Shown piece by piece: positions 12,245 to 25,100 of a stretch of 64,000 nt of DNA (position 1 is its first letter; each line of letters begins with the position of its first letter). Origin of the DNA: Tetrahymena elliotti 4EA (Eukaryota; Ciliophora; Oligohymenophorea; Hymenostomatida; Tetrahymenidae); NCBI GenBank assembly GCA_000231825.2, contig JH720378.1, forward strand, positions 178,067 through 242,066, given 5' to 3'. The notes below the pieces were generated by a model. It worked only from the letters and a program-made list of their open reading frames with translations, did not search any database and had not been told where the DNA came from. The position numbers were made by a program, and so were the translations under genes.

Positions 12245-14496
12245 GATCTCATTAAAAAATTAGTCCCTTGAATCTTTAAAAATTTACTTAGTTTTATTAT
12301 TAAAATAAATGTGTCTGCCTCAAATTAATTACTAATTTTTTTTTGAATTTTTCTTCAAAAATGAAAAAAAAAGTCAGTGAAAAAAAGTTTAATTTGAAAA
12401 TCTTAAAGACTTAATATAATTATTTAACAATCACAATAACTAAATTACTTTATTTTTTTAAATCTAAAAGCTTCTAACCATTAAATATCTTCTCACAAAA
12501 GTCTTTTAATTTTTTTATAGTAAAAGTGTTACTTAAATTATATAAAATTTATGTGAATAAATTGTTACATTTTACTTAATTTTCCAATCTAATAATGGTT
12601 GATTTATTTAATATTTATTCATTACATGTATTAAATTATTTAATTAAAATTTAATTTAGTCATCCTACATTTTTTTATCGCTTTTAAACTATTTACATTT
12701 TAAATTTAAAATCTCTGTATCATTAAATCAGATAATAATTCATTTTATATTTATTATTTTCAAGTTTAAAAATTGGTGATAAAAAATCATCAAATTTAGG
12801 GATTAGATTAGGAAGGTGTACTCATCTTTCAACTTTGAAGTTGAGCAGGAAAAAAATATTTAATTTTTATTCTGTCATGAAAAAAAAAAATAATTAAAAA
12901 ATTTCGATATTTTCTATTTTCACATGATTTTTTTTTCAAAAGCTCATATGATTTATTTATTAACCTATGCTTTTTAAGCAAATTAGATATAATAGTTTAT
13001 TTTACTCTTTTTTAAATTTTTAAAGGGAAAATTAAATTGTAATGAGGTATCAAGCTTGGGATCTAGTTTAGTTCATCTCTCTAGTCTATCAACTTTAAAA
13101 ATTAACTTGGAGTAACAATAATTTTTATTTATTTATATTTTAATATTTTTTAAAATATAAATAGTAGTAATAAAACAGACAACTGTGGTGCTTCAGATTT
13201 TGGTTCTAGTTTAGCAGTAAATATAGCAAATGCATCTCAAGTTAGATACTAAACCTTGATTTAAATAATTTTTATTATTATTATCAAATTTGATCATTTT
13301 AAATTATCTACATCCAAAAAATTTTTAATTTTGATAATATTTTTTAATTTTAAATTTTAAAAGTAATAATTAAATCAGTCAGTGATTAATTTATAACAGG
13401 ATTTTGTTCTAGTTTAGGTTTAATTTGTTATTCTAGTTTTGAACTTTTTAATAACTAAATTTAAATGTTACCTTGCTTATTTATTATTTCCTTTGCTTTA
13501 TTTAAAGAAAATTTTTTAATTTTAAATAAAAGATTATTTTTTTTAAATATTAAAAGTTAGAAATTAAGTTAGTGCAAAATGAATTAAATTCCTAAAACAG
13601 AAAATTCTAAAAATGAAAATATTAATCTAATTTCAAGTGTTTTGGAGAATTTATTATTTTAAAATTATATCAATTTACTTTCAAATAACCAACCTTTTAA
13701 TAATATTTGAATTACAGTAATAAAAAAAGAGTATGAATAACCTATCAATTTTTGATTTATGTAAATGAATTAGTTTTTGAATTTTTAAATAATATATTAT
13801 AAATATTTTGATTGAAGAGGAACTCATAAATTATATTTAAAATTATTTGAAAAATAAAAGCAAAAACTTTTTTATTATTTTAAATTGTAAATAAATTTAG
13901 TTTAATGGACTAAATTTTATGCTTTACAAATGTTGAATATAAATTAATTAATTTAATTTTAAATATTGTTGAATTTTCAAAAAAATAAATTTTACCTTCT
14001 TAATATTTAATTCTTTTTATTTTTTGAAAATATTCATGATTGCTCAAAAAGATTAAGTGTATGCACTAAATATTATTTTATGTATTAATAAACATTTTCA
14101 AAAGTTTTTTTGATCAAAAATATTAATGAATTATATTTTTTTACATGTTTTTATAAAATTAAATAGAATATTATTTCTTCTTTTTAGAATGATAGATTTA
14201 TAAATTAAAATGTATAGGATGAATTTTATATTGAAAAATAATATTGTAAATTTCACCTAATTCTACTATTTAGCAATTAGGTTTAGGATATGTATTTAGC
14301 TTTTAATGAAATGAATTTTTCATCAAGAACCGTTTTTAGTGCATTCATTTAATAAAGTAGCAAATAGAGTAAATCAAGTGTTTTTATGCGTTTTATAGTA
14401 CTTTTAATTAAGAGTTTGATAAAAATCAAAGAAAACAAAAGATAAACTCTTGTATAAGAAAGAGAGAAGAGTTTTAAGGAATATTAGTTTACAATC
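12245..14496. other. Intergenic AT-rich DNA with decayed leucine-rich-repeat units
   Basis: No intact gene. Between about 12795 and 13460 four plus-strand fragments resemble one leucine-rich-repeat unit of the kind seen in large ciliate LRR families. They are GIRLGRCTHLSTLKLSR (about 12800), SLGSSLVHLSSLSTLKINL (about 13053), GASDFGSSLAVNIANASQ (about 13190) and FCSSLGLICYSSFELFNN (about 13400). They sit roughly 140-250 bp apart with AT-rich filler between, and adjacent units are in different frames. The rest is simple AT-rich sequence up to the DHHC gene. Confidence 0.5.
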
Positions 14497-17093
14497 ATGC
14501 AATAAGTTGATTGTAATACATAAGGAAATGCAGGTTAAGGGTAGAATAAAGATGGGGATAGTGGGTTTATTTAATGCTGCTCTAAATCGAAAGGGAATAG
14601 GGATTGGAGACCAAATCCAAAATTAGAAATATATTATAAATTAGGATCTCTCATTCCTCAAATCATATTATGTAGCATCTTCATATATATTTACTATAGC
14701 GTTCTATCCGTAAATAAATTTTCTAAAAAATAAGAAACTGAATAGCTTTGAAAATGTAAATGAGCATTCAAAAGGCTATTTAAGTTATTGAATGAGTCCT
14801 TTTAAAATAAGGAATGGATCAATTTATTTCATTATTGACTGAGCCTTTAATACACATTAAAGGCTATATTTTTTGAATAGTAAATTCAAAAATGGAATAT
14901 AATTATTTTATTATATAATCAAATATAGAATTATGTCGTGCCTTTAATGATGGGAAATTATAAATTAGAAAATTTTAATGAAGAGGGCTTGTAAAAGCTA
15001 TTTATGTAAATGAATCCTTCAAACAGTTAGAAAAAATATGATTTCAGCAATTCAATACTATTATAAATTCTTGCCTTCTAAGAGAAATTTTATAACTTAT
15101 TTTTAGATGATGCTGACTTAAAAGATAGCTAAATTAAGGGAATAGTTTTATTCATTATTATTCATATTTTGCTAATCTTTGAATTATGGGCGTTATATAA
15201 AACTTCTACAACTCCTCCAGGAAATGTTAAAAGTGTAAATAAAGATTGATAACTAAAATTAGTTTTTCAAAATGAAGTTTGAATGCTTTTAAACTAATTC
15301 ATTTTTTTTAAAATTTAGTCTATAAAATGGTAAGAAGAAATTAGGTAGTTTTAAGATAATCTACGTGAATAAGAATTGGGTTTTCTACAAATGTTTGAAC
15401 AAAAATATTCTATGATCTATTTAAGAAACTAGAGATGTACTTTATTAGTTTGTTTTCTATTAACAAATTTTATCTTACTAAAATAAAATCTATTAACATA
15501 GGATAGAATTTATTTTTAAAATTTAATTTTATTCATTCTATTTATTTTTATAGACTCAAAAACCATTCCTGTTCACGAATCTGATTTGGAACACAATGCT
15601 GCCATGAATAATAATTAAGAATACAATATGGTGTTTAGTGAAAAGAATGATTCAGATAATGAAGTTCATGATTTTCTAGATGATTAAGAGGATTAAAAAT
15701 TAATAAAAACTTCTCAAAAAAAGTAAGAATAGTCTGATAATGTTTAGATTGGCAGTAAATAACAAATAGAGGAAAATAAAGATGAAGCTAGCTAAAATGA
15801 GGAAAAGAAATCACCAAATTAACAATAGCAGTAATAAATAGAATACCAACCCTAAATAAGAAAAATAGATGTAATGAGTTTACATAGTGAATCAGAAGTT
15901 GTTTATGATGATAGAGATGATAGATAAGAAGATGTTGAATTTCTTTAGTAAGGAAGAAGAGATTAAGCCGAACTAGGAGATGCACCTCTTGGTTAATATA
16001 TAGGAATTCATGATTAAGAAGAATATGATAGGCTTCTTCAATAACTATATAAAATGCATATAGAATAAGAAATAGATAAAAAAAACTACCGCCCATGTAA
16101 AAAGTGTTACCAGTAAAAATAATAATTTTCTTTAATAAAATTTAAAACTGTTTGAAAGAGTTAAATAAATTAAAATACATAGAAATTATTGCTTTATTAT
16201 CTATCTAAAATTCAATCAAGATACACAAAAAATGATAAACCCTTTCAAATGATTTTATTTTAATTTGTAGCTTCATGTTGTGTTATAATAATTATTTTTT
16301 ATTTTGAATAGAGTAATTAAACCAGTTAGAACTCACCACTGTTCATAGTGTAAGGAATGTATTTTAAAAATGGATCATCATTGCTAATGGGTTGATAATT
16401 GTATTGGATATTATAACTACAAGTATTTTATAAATATGCTTTGCTTTTCTAGTAAAAACAATTATAACAATTTATATTTTTAATGATTATAATTTAAATG
16501 TATTAAATAGCTATTACTTTATTCTTTTGCTCTTTCACTTATTTGTAATGTTATCTCGATGCTTGTGTTACAGAAAAATTGTCAGATTGGGATATGTTTA
16601 AAATTGCTCTTTCATTCTTTTTTATAGCTACTATGAATTTCTTCATCTGCTGCTTTACACTTTTCCATATTTGGTATTTATTACACTTCTAATTGAAGCA
16701 TGTTTTAATTAAAATTATTAAAAATTAATAGGTTAATGATTTCAAATAAAACAACAATAGAATTCTGTGAAAAGAAATCTGATTCTTCTGTAATTATATT
16801 TCAGTTTAAAATACAAATCAAGCTCTCTTTTTTATTTTAAATAAATGATTTAAAATACTCTGGATGAATTCAATTGATGTTAATTTATTAAATTTATTTT
16901 TTTAAATTAGAAATATGACATAGGCTTTATGTAAAATCTTAGAGATGTTTTTGGAAGAAATATGCTAACTATGTGTATTCCAACTAGTAAGCATTTGTTT
17001 AGAAATATTTATATTAAAGAAATAAAAATAAATAATTTAGAACCATAGCTAGAAGGAGATGGAGCCTATTTTAAAATAAAGGAATAAATATGA
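14497..17093 (+). CDS. DHHC-type protein S-palmitoyltransferase
   Basis: Transfers palmitate to cysteines of membrane-associated proteins, at Golgi, vesicle or plasma membranes. Seven exons fit exactly: 14497-14709, 14881-15232, 15554-16112, 16312-16451, 16511-16673, 16732-16789 and 16911-17093, giving 555 residues. Membrane segments occur near residues 50-70 (LIPQIILCSIFIYIYYSVL) and in exon 2 (GIVLFIIIHILLIFELWALY), followed by the family's TTPPGN motif. The zinc-binding cysteine-rich domain is in exon 4: PVRTHHCSQCKECILKMDHH continuing to Cys, so the catalytic DHHC is complete at about residue 395. Two further helices, the TTxE motif (KTTIEFCEK) and a YDIGFMQNLRDVFG segment close the domain. 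Unusual is a Gln/Asp/Glu-rich insertion of about 185 residues (exon 3) between helix 2 and the catalytic domain; it may be a regulatory loop. The start is the first ATG of the open frame. Confidence 0.93.
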
Positions 17094-18351
17094 ATTGATT
17101 TACCTAATTATTAAAACTGAACATTTAAACTTGGAATATTTATAGAAATAGAATGATAGATTATCACAAAAAACTGAATAAAAATAATTAAACATTTAGT
17201 TAGATTTTTGGAGTTTTTATCATTAAAAATAAATAAATAGTCAAAGAAAACCAAATTTAGAAAATCTTTAAAAATATTAAAAAAGTTTATGTTTTTAAAA
17301 ATGATACTGCTAACAAAAATCTTAATCTTTTTTATTTTTCTTCAATTCTCTAATAAATTGACATAAATTTTTTAACATCCTTCTTTGTTTATTTTGTAAT
17401 GCTAATAAAATCAATAAATGTTAAAATAAATTTTTAAAGATGTTGAATGAATGAATTTCTTAAATTCTAACTTTCAAAAAGCTTATTTTTTCTAATTTAT
17501 TTAAAAAATTGTTTCAAAAGACAATCTACAATCTAAAAGCTTGAGTTTTTTTGTAGATTTAGAGAGATGTTTATTTTTTAATTTTAATAGAATAATCAAT
17601 TTAAATTTAATTTTAAAGATGTTTAAATTTCTTAAATTCTAACTTTTAAATAGCTTATTTTTTCTAATTTATTTTAAAAATTTTTCAAATGACAGAAATC
17701 TACAATTTAATTAAGTTTAAGTTTTTTGTAGATTTTGATAGAAATTAGTTTAATTTTATTGTAAATATTTAGTTATGTAAAACAAACATATTTTCTCATT
17801 CACTTGAAAAATTTAAAACATATTAAGTGTTGCATTTTTCATAACACACGAGAAAGATATTACCAGCATTTTGTAAATATCTTATCATGCATTCCTTTTT
17901 TGCAATATGAATTTTTGATATTGTATGCATTAATAATTAATTGAGAAAATTAATTAGAGGATTTAAGGTAACAAAATGATTTGTAATTTTTTTGAAACAA
18001 CATAAATACATGCGAAAGAAAAATGTGAAATCGGTACGTATAAATTAAGATAAGATAGTCAATTCGTACGGATATTAATTGATAAGTAACTGCAAAAATG
18101 ATTTTATGGCTTTATTAATATCTAATTGTTGGTTTACTAGTGTATCTTTTAGATTTAATTTATAGCAAATTTTGGTTTTGTTAATTATATTTTATGTCTG
18201 CCATTCAATCATGAGTTTTTGTAAAAACTATACGCTTAGCTAAATATCCTTTAAATACAATTGCTTTTATATCATCTTTAATTCCCCTTTATTCTTATTT
18301 GCATGTATTTTTCACTTATTTTGTTTATTGATTTTTCCTAACTAAAGAATC
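17094..18351. other. Convergent intergenic region without genes
   Basis: This AT-rich stretch lies between the 3' ends of the DHHC gene and the small membrane-protein gene. It holds the pair of hairpin-bearing direct repeats listed separately. No other coding signal was seen. Confidence 0.6.
17431..17735. repeat. Two direct repeats, each ending in a conserved hairpin
   Basis: A unit of about 130 bp occurs at 17431-17558 and again at 17611-17733. The shared order of words is TTTAAAGATGTT, TTTCTTAAATTCTAACTTT, AGCTTATTTTTTCTAATTTA, then an inverted repeat. The inverted repeat is ATCTACAA (17524-17531 and 17698-17705) paired with TTGTAGAT (17551-17558 and 17726-17733). The 8-bp arms are identical in both copies, while the 19- and 20-base loops differ. 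This pattern would fit a small structured RNA or a transposon end; neither is shown. Confidence 0.6.
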
Positions 18352-18816
18352 TCAGAAATCTTCAACATTAAGGATCTTGTTGCATTCACGAAGAACTTTG
18401 TTTCTTTCTCTACCAAGGTAGTATTCTTCACCAACATTTAACATATCGAAGAATCTTTTGTTAGACTTTTGGAAGAAGACAGGTTGGAAGTAAAGGTAAC
18501 CTAAAAGACCAACAACGGGGATAGGCCAGAAGACCATCTTTTTATTAGCATAGATTCTCCATAAAAGAACAGCATTAGCGAGGGCTCCACCATAAGCAGC
18601 ACCCTTCATCTAAACTTCGTAACGATATTCTCTCTTGGCAATATAAGCCCAATCTCTTTCGACTTGAGTCTTGTATAATGTAGTGTCGAAATCAACAATA
18701 TACTTTTTAACGAAGTCTCTTCTTAATTTAGAGGCTTCTAATTCTTCTTAATTGTAGCCTCTGCTATATTCTAACTTTTCCTTTTCGTCAATAAATCTAC
18801 GAGTTGTGTAAGACAT
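18352..18816 (-). CDS. Small conserved-looking membrane protein, possibly mitochondrial
   Basis: Single-exon gene of 154 residues, from ATG 18814-18816 to TGA 18352-18354. An N-terminal charged region (MSYTTRRFIDEKEKLEYSRG, then many Lys/Arg/Asp residues) is followed by two hydrophobic stretches at about residues 72-86 (GAAYGGALANAVLLW) and 93-110 (KMVFWPIPVVGLLGYLYF). A charged tail with RERNKVLRECNK comes last. Its codons are visibly less AT-rich than those of neighbouring genes, with many C-ending codons (AAG, TTC, GCC, ATC), the usual mark of high expression in Tetrahymena-like ciliates. Size, two helices and codon bias suit an accessory subunit of a mitochondrial respiratory or ATP synthase complex, but that is inference only; I do not recognise the family. 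Confidence 0.85.
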
Positions 18817-19602
18817 CTTCTATTGCTTTTTCTTACTTTATCTTTATTAATATTTTTATCTTTTCTTCTTGCTTTTTTATTTCTTATTTCTTCTTATCTA
18901 AGTTATTAGATTAAGATATCTCAAACAATAAATATCAAACAAAACCTGCTTTAAACATCCTTACATATATTTATTTATTTTCTTTGATCACACCATTTCT
19001 AAAATTTCTTTTGTAAAATGAATGTGACCCTTCTCTTCAAATTTTAATAATCAAATATCATTCTTTCCTATTTATTTTACTTTTATTTATTTTTTTCAAG
19101 GATTTTCCTTCTCTCTTGTCAAATATGAACACACATACATCTATTTAATTATATTTTAAATTAAATTTTAAAAATTTCAAAATAGCTTTTTTTTCAGCAT
19201 ATTCGTTTAAAATTATTTTAAAACCATAGCCAATTTGATTTTATTTCCTTTTAAAGTCATTTTTAAGATCGATTATTCAAATTTTAAATATTAATTTCTA
19301 AATTTTATTTGTAAAATTTACTAAAATTGTGATAATTATCATAATACCAATCAAAAATTAGCTTGAAAATATATTAAAATAGTTATTTTTGCTTGGATTA
19401 AGATTTTTTGAATAACAAAAATATTTCTAAAAATATATAATTTTTTGCGCTCTTTTAAAGGATAAACAAAACCAATATTATATTAAATTCAGCATTCATC
19501 AAAATTTTAAGAATTTTTAATTTTGTGGATTTTTAGTTTGCAAAAATTCTTAATTTATTACATAAAAAAAATTGAAAAGATTATTTGTTGCTAAATTTTA
19601 AT
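18817..19602. promoter_or_regulatory. Divergent intergenic region shared by two gene starts
   Basis: About 790 bp of AT-rich DNA lies between the start of the small membrane-protein gene (-) and the importin-alpha-like gene (+). It must contain both promoters. A pyrimidine-rich plus-strand tract lies just upstream of the minus-strand ATG. No specific element was recognised. Confidence 0.4.
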
Positions 19603-21492
19603 ATGGAGGATATTTACGTAAGCGGTTAACAAAGCTATGAAGATGAAGATAGGGATGTTTTGTAATAAGCTATAAAGGCTAAGAAAGAAAAATTTAGGAT
19701 TTAGATAAGGCAATCTAAGAATAAGTAGCTAATATAGGCAAAGAGAATGAAATTGTTAAATGGTATGTAGCACATACCTAAGAATTAATTCGAAGAAGAT
19801 TAAAATATTTAATAACAATAAAGAAGAAGTAATAAAGAATATGAAATGTAGCAAATTTAAGTAAATAAATTCATCTATTTTCTAATTAGCTCAGTATTTT
19901 TATCTAAAATGAAAAGTTAAAGGAGAATATCAATGTTTTGCTTTCACTAAATTAGTGCACTAAGCAATAAGTTTAAGCAGCTACTGATAGTTTAATAGCT
20001 TATATTTTAGATGGGTCATATAATGAAGATATAGAATAACTTATATAAATATCTGGGGCAATTAAATACTTAATGGTGTTAGGGTAACAGTAAGATCATA
20101 GCTTAGAAGATTTAGAACTTGCTAAGAGTGCAACAGCTCTTCTCTTAAATATTACATATTATTGTGATGCATAATAGATGAAATCTTTTTGTAGTTAAGA
20201 CATGGTTAATACTTTAATTCAATTACTATACTAAGAAAATGCATAAATCAGAGAATATGTAAATTTAATTATTTTTCTTTTGAAATAATTTAAATATTTT
20301 AAAAAAAGTGCTTAACAACCATTCATAATATTATTTAAGAAGATGCAGATACAATTAAATATCTCATACAGAGATTATTTGCTTAAGAAATTATAAGTTT
20401 AGTGACAACTTATCCTTTATCCAATGAAATAATTCTGGATCTTTCATCAATTGTTAAATAAGTAGTAACTCAAAGTGAAGTAGTTTATTCTGAGGTAATT
20501 CAATATAATTTAGCATTCAATAACAGGCTATAAAATAATATATTTAGGCAACAGAGTTTTTAATTCCTATTGACGAGTTAGTTGAGGTTCTATTATCTTC
20601 AGAATTAAATGAAGAATAAGACAATACTGCATTAATTAATTTATTAGAAAGTGTTTTAGCTATTTTAAACAAAGAAGATTCTGAAGATATTTATGAGAAC
20701 TTTGTTTTAGAATATATTAGATTAACTACAAACCTGATGGAAATAGTTAAATAAATAGAGTTGAAATAAGGTTTCAATACTATAGCTATAAATATATCAT
20801 AAATATTTGGATTACTTTTATCTGGGAACATTAAAACGACTGAAGTAGATTTTTAGAAAAATAAATTAATAATTTAAAATATATTTGTTACTTAAAAAAG
20901 ATATTAGTTTAGAATGGCATATTTGATTCTTTAAAAATGTTAATAAAACATCCAAATAAGTAAGTTAGATCAGAATCTATGTGGGCAGTTTCAAATTTAT
21001 TTGTATTTTCTAATGTTTCAGGATTAAAAGATTTCCTAAGTGATTTAGAATTTTGGGAAATTATTTTAGAAGCAGGTTTTTAAGATCATAAAAGTGTAAT
21101 TAATATTTTCCATATTGATATATTTATTCATTTTATTTTTTAAAAAGGTCAGAAAGTGGGCATATGTATCCATTTTAAATGCAATAATAATAAACGATAT
21201 TGAATTCATAGAAATCATATTAGAAAGATTTCCTGAATCAGAATTAATAAAATTCATTTTTGATAAAATTGAAGATAAAGATTATTAAAATGTTTTGGTT
21301 TCTTTATTAGAAGCATTAAAATCTTTAATAACATATGGAGAATATAGTTAAAATCAAAATAATTATGATGAAAACCACATACTATCACTAATATAAAGAA
21401 TCAACTCAAAGCCTATTATACAGCAGCTTTAAAATACCTCTGATAATGACCTATAAAGCGTCTCTTCATTTTTACTAGACAAGATACAATGA
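19603..21492 (+). CDS. Importin-alpha-like ARM-repeat protein
   Basis: Importin alpha is the adaptor that binds nuclear localisation signals and hands cargo to importin beta. Six exons fit exactly: 19603-19860, 19890-20258, 20309-20494, 20548-20886, 20913-21095 and 21148-21492, giving 559 residues, near the usual 520-560. The N-terminus has a basic importin-beta-binding-like stretch (KAKKEKFRIQIRQSKNKQLI, residues about 30-50). It is followed by helical ARM-type repeats, including HPNKQVRSESMWAVSNLFVF, which carries the W-x-x-x-N arrangement used for NLS binding. Later segments (AGFQDHKS then VRKWAYVSILNAI) lack a clean W..N pair, so the minor groove may be weak. The tail is Asn/Gln/Ser-rich. 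Introns 1 (29 bp) and 4 (26 bp) are remarkably short, and both are needed to keep frame. An alternative is another ARM protein with a basic N-terminus. Confidence 0.75.
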
Positions 21493-22116
21493 AAATCTTT
21501 TATTTCTAAAAATTCAGTTCAAAAAAAATCTTAAGTTTATTTAAGAAATCAAAAAATTATTATTTAAATTAATTGAAAAATAAAATTTACCTCAAATTCT
21601 ATTAAAAAACACTTTTTGATAAAAGTAAAATCAAAAATAAAAATATTTGTTTATAAATTCTTGTAAAAATTATTCAAACTAATTAAGTTTTATTCACTAA
21701 AAGCTTTATTATTCTTATTATCATTAAATTTTAATAAACTCAGGCTAAAATATAAGTTTTTATAAAAAAAAAATATTTGTTGCTATTTTGTATCATAACA
21801 ATTTCTTTTTCATTTTATCCTTTAGTATTTAATACAAGATATTTTTTATGGATTGTGCTTTTTTATATAAAATGATATCTTTAATAATCTAAGAAAGCTC
21901 AGAATAAATTTTTGAAGCATCTCTTTTTTTACTTATATTATTTTAAAAATTATTAAAATTTTTTACTTCTAACTGAATTATTGAAACTTAAATGTTTTAA
22001 AGCATATAAATAATATCAAAATACTAATAATTAACATTCAATTATTTTAATATTTACAAATAGTTTTTAATTACATAATTAATATTAATTTATTATCAAA
22101 TAAATGATTTTGAATA
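21493..22116. other. Convergent intergenic region
   Basis: This 624-bp AT-rich stretch lies between the ends of the importin-like gene and the giant MORN gene. I see no gene or repeat in it. Confidence 0.5.
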
Positions 22117-25100
22117 TCAATAGATATTACAATTACTATCTTCTTACTTTTCTTTATCTTATTACATTTATTATTATTTTATTTATTATAAAGTTAAAAG
22201 ATTTCCTTAGTTTTATTCGATTTCAATTTCCCCTTCATCAGTATTATCATTTTTACAACAGCTAAGGAAAGTTCTGGCTTTTGATTTCTACTATACCTTC
22301 TCAACTTTAAAATTATAAAAAAAATTTATTATTTTTGTCAAAATAAATTTTTTGAAATTTACTTTCTTTGAGGTTATTGTTCTTTTCTGGACTTGCTGTG
22401 TGAAGTCTCTCTGAACGGAAAACTTGTTACTTTAAATTTAAAAATTTTAAAATAAATTCAAACTTTTAAAACTGATTTACCTTTTATGGAGTGTAGAATT
22501 TTATGAATTCAAGTGGTGTCTTTGAAACTGAAGGACTGTTTCCATTACCTATGCTAGAACTTAAAGGATGAGTATTTGGAGATAAAGGAATTTATCTAGA
22601 TACAGCTAGGCTATGGTACATATAATTATCACGAATAGGAGAAATAATAATTGATTTTCCAGTTCCAGGAACAGGTGATACAATGCTTTATGTCAAATTA
22701 AAAGCTTTAGACTATTTCATAACAAAGCTGTCATCTTGTTAAGGATTTCTAAGAGGAGATACACCTTATGAGATGTTTGTTTGATTTAAATTATTTATAC
22801 TTTGATTTAATACTTCTGTTGCCAATCTATTAGCAGATATTGATCTTTACTAGTGATCAGATATGATTATTGGTGATTATGTTTTATAAGTTACTTCTTT
22901 CTAAACAAGTCTAATTGGTGTATTTTAATTGTTAGAGAATGCAGAATGGCCTTTTGATTAAAAAATTAATTAATGAATCAATGTTAGATTAAATTTTTAA
23001 AAATAATAATCATTTTAAGTTAAACTAAAATAATACTTGATTGAATTGGTGAGAGTGCTTTCTTTTGATTATTTCCATAAGGAGATGTAGATTAAACCAT
23101 TTAACGTGTTTACACAGGTATTTAATAACTTTGTTAAAGTGGTGAAGCATGCTATGAAACTGGAGTTCTTATAAGAACTTATTGCCTGTAAGGAGAAGCA
23201 GACACACTTTATTGTAATTTAATTGGACTATAAATATGTGATTAATTTTATTAGGGAGTCTATTATATCTAAGCATTCTATCTTTGATATTAGCCGCCTG
23301 CCTAGGGTATTTAATTTGGTATTGATTATGAATTACTTAGGTGAATGTTTTGCATTTAATGAGGTTAAGAATGGTATCTATGATCTCCAGGAACTAAAGG
23401 AGCAGATTTTGTCTTTTATGATTAAACTTATGATATATAATTACTATTTTAGGATATGGGATATAATGAGAATTAGTTAGAATCATTTGGGAAGATTAAA
23501 GGAGATATTTAGTTTGGACTACTAAAAGGTATATAAGTTGTTGAATTATTATCTGAGTGACCATACATTTATGAATAAGGAGAGTGGCGATGAGAATATT
23601 TTGCATTGTCATAAACCATACTTCCTTCAACATCTTAGTTATATCTGCTTTAGTTTCCTCTATTCTACATTGGTTCATTAGGATAAGTTTATTTTTATAG
23701 AATTTTAGATTTCTTATAACTTTCTTTAAAGTCCTAATTACGGAAGGTTGTCTCTTCAAAGTTTTCTGGTACTTGATCCTTATTTTCTTCTTTTACACTA
23801 TCTTAAGACTACTCACCCATTTTTATTTATTGTTATGATTCATTGACAGCAGTCATAATATTTTCACTTAGCTACTTAATTTTGCTTTCAATATTTCTAA
23901 TATTATCTATTCTTTCCTTAATTTGATTAGGTTAAGTTGCATTAGTATAATTTATTCTACGAATATTCTTGTCTGGTGACTCATTATTGAAAGATTAGTT
24001 TTATGAAAGATTGCCCTATTTTTATTGAGATTAGTATTACTTTTATGCACTCTAACCTTATGTACTCATAGAGACAGAGCCTTGAGATATCATTGTTCTA
24101 TAATTTACTTCGTCTTCATTATTTATAGAGTTATTCTGAGGACCTGAATAATATAAATTTTATTTTGGTAGTGGAGATTAACCTTAGTTTTATAGCTTTC
24201 CTTTATCAATGTCTGAAGCACGAATTTTTGATTCCACAAATGAATTTTTCATAGAATCATTCTATTTCTACAAATTTTAAGTCTAATTTTGCTAAATATT
24301 TTAGTTTAATATTTAATCATCTTCAAATCCTTTAACTAAATATGATGTATTTTATTGCATATTTGGGAATTCAGACACTCTTTAGAATATTTATGCATTT
24401 TTACTAGGTTTCATAATGAAGTCATTCTATTCTTTTTATTATTATTGATTCACACTAGAAGATGATTGATTTTGCTAAGGACTTTAGAAGGTCAAATAAT
24501 TTGAACCATCATTTTAAGAATACCATTAAGATGTGTTGTCATGAGTTTTATTTTTATTATTTTAATTTTTGTGATTCGTTGATATTAAAGGGTTAAAGAG
24601 TGAAGATGATTATGGTTCTCTACCATTTTATGATAAGGTCCTATATGAATCATCTAGAGGATTCTATTAATTCAAGCTTTTATTATCCATACTAAAGCTG
24701 TTAAATCCTTATTAGCTATTAAGCTTATTCTAGCTATTATTTGATATGTTTGGTAATGGTGTTAATCCAATATTATGATATTAATATTTATTCTACTTTC
24801 TGAACTCATCTGGTAATTCTTAAGCATCTTAAATTTCTTTTTAAGAAGATTATGATGGGATAGAGATTTGCTGGGTGTTAGTAATAGAACCATGTTCTTT
24901 TTCATTTAATATGTTCAAAGAATCCTAATTATTTGATTTCTAAGGAGATTAACGTCTTTCATTTTTTTAATTACTATTTCCTAATTGAGAAAATGAAATA
25001 TTATCATTATTTATCTTTTAATCTGGCTTTCTATTTGTTTCACTGAATTCATCAAAACTTTAGCTATTAAATTGAGCTGTTGGCATAGGTGTGGTATATC

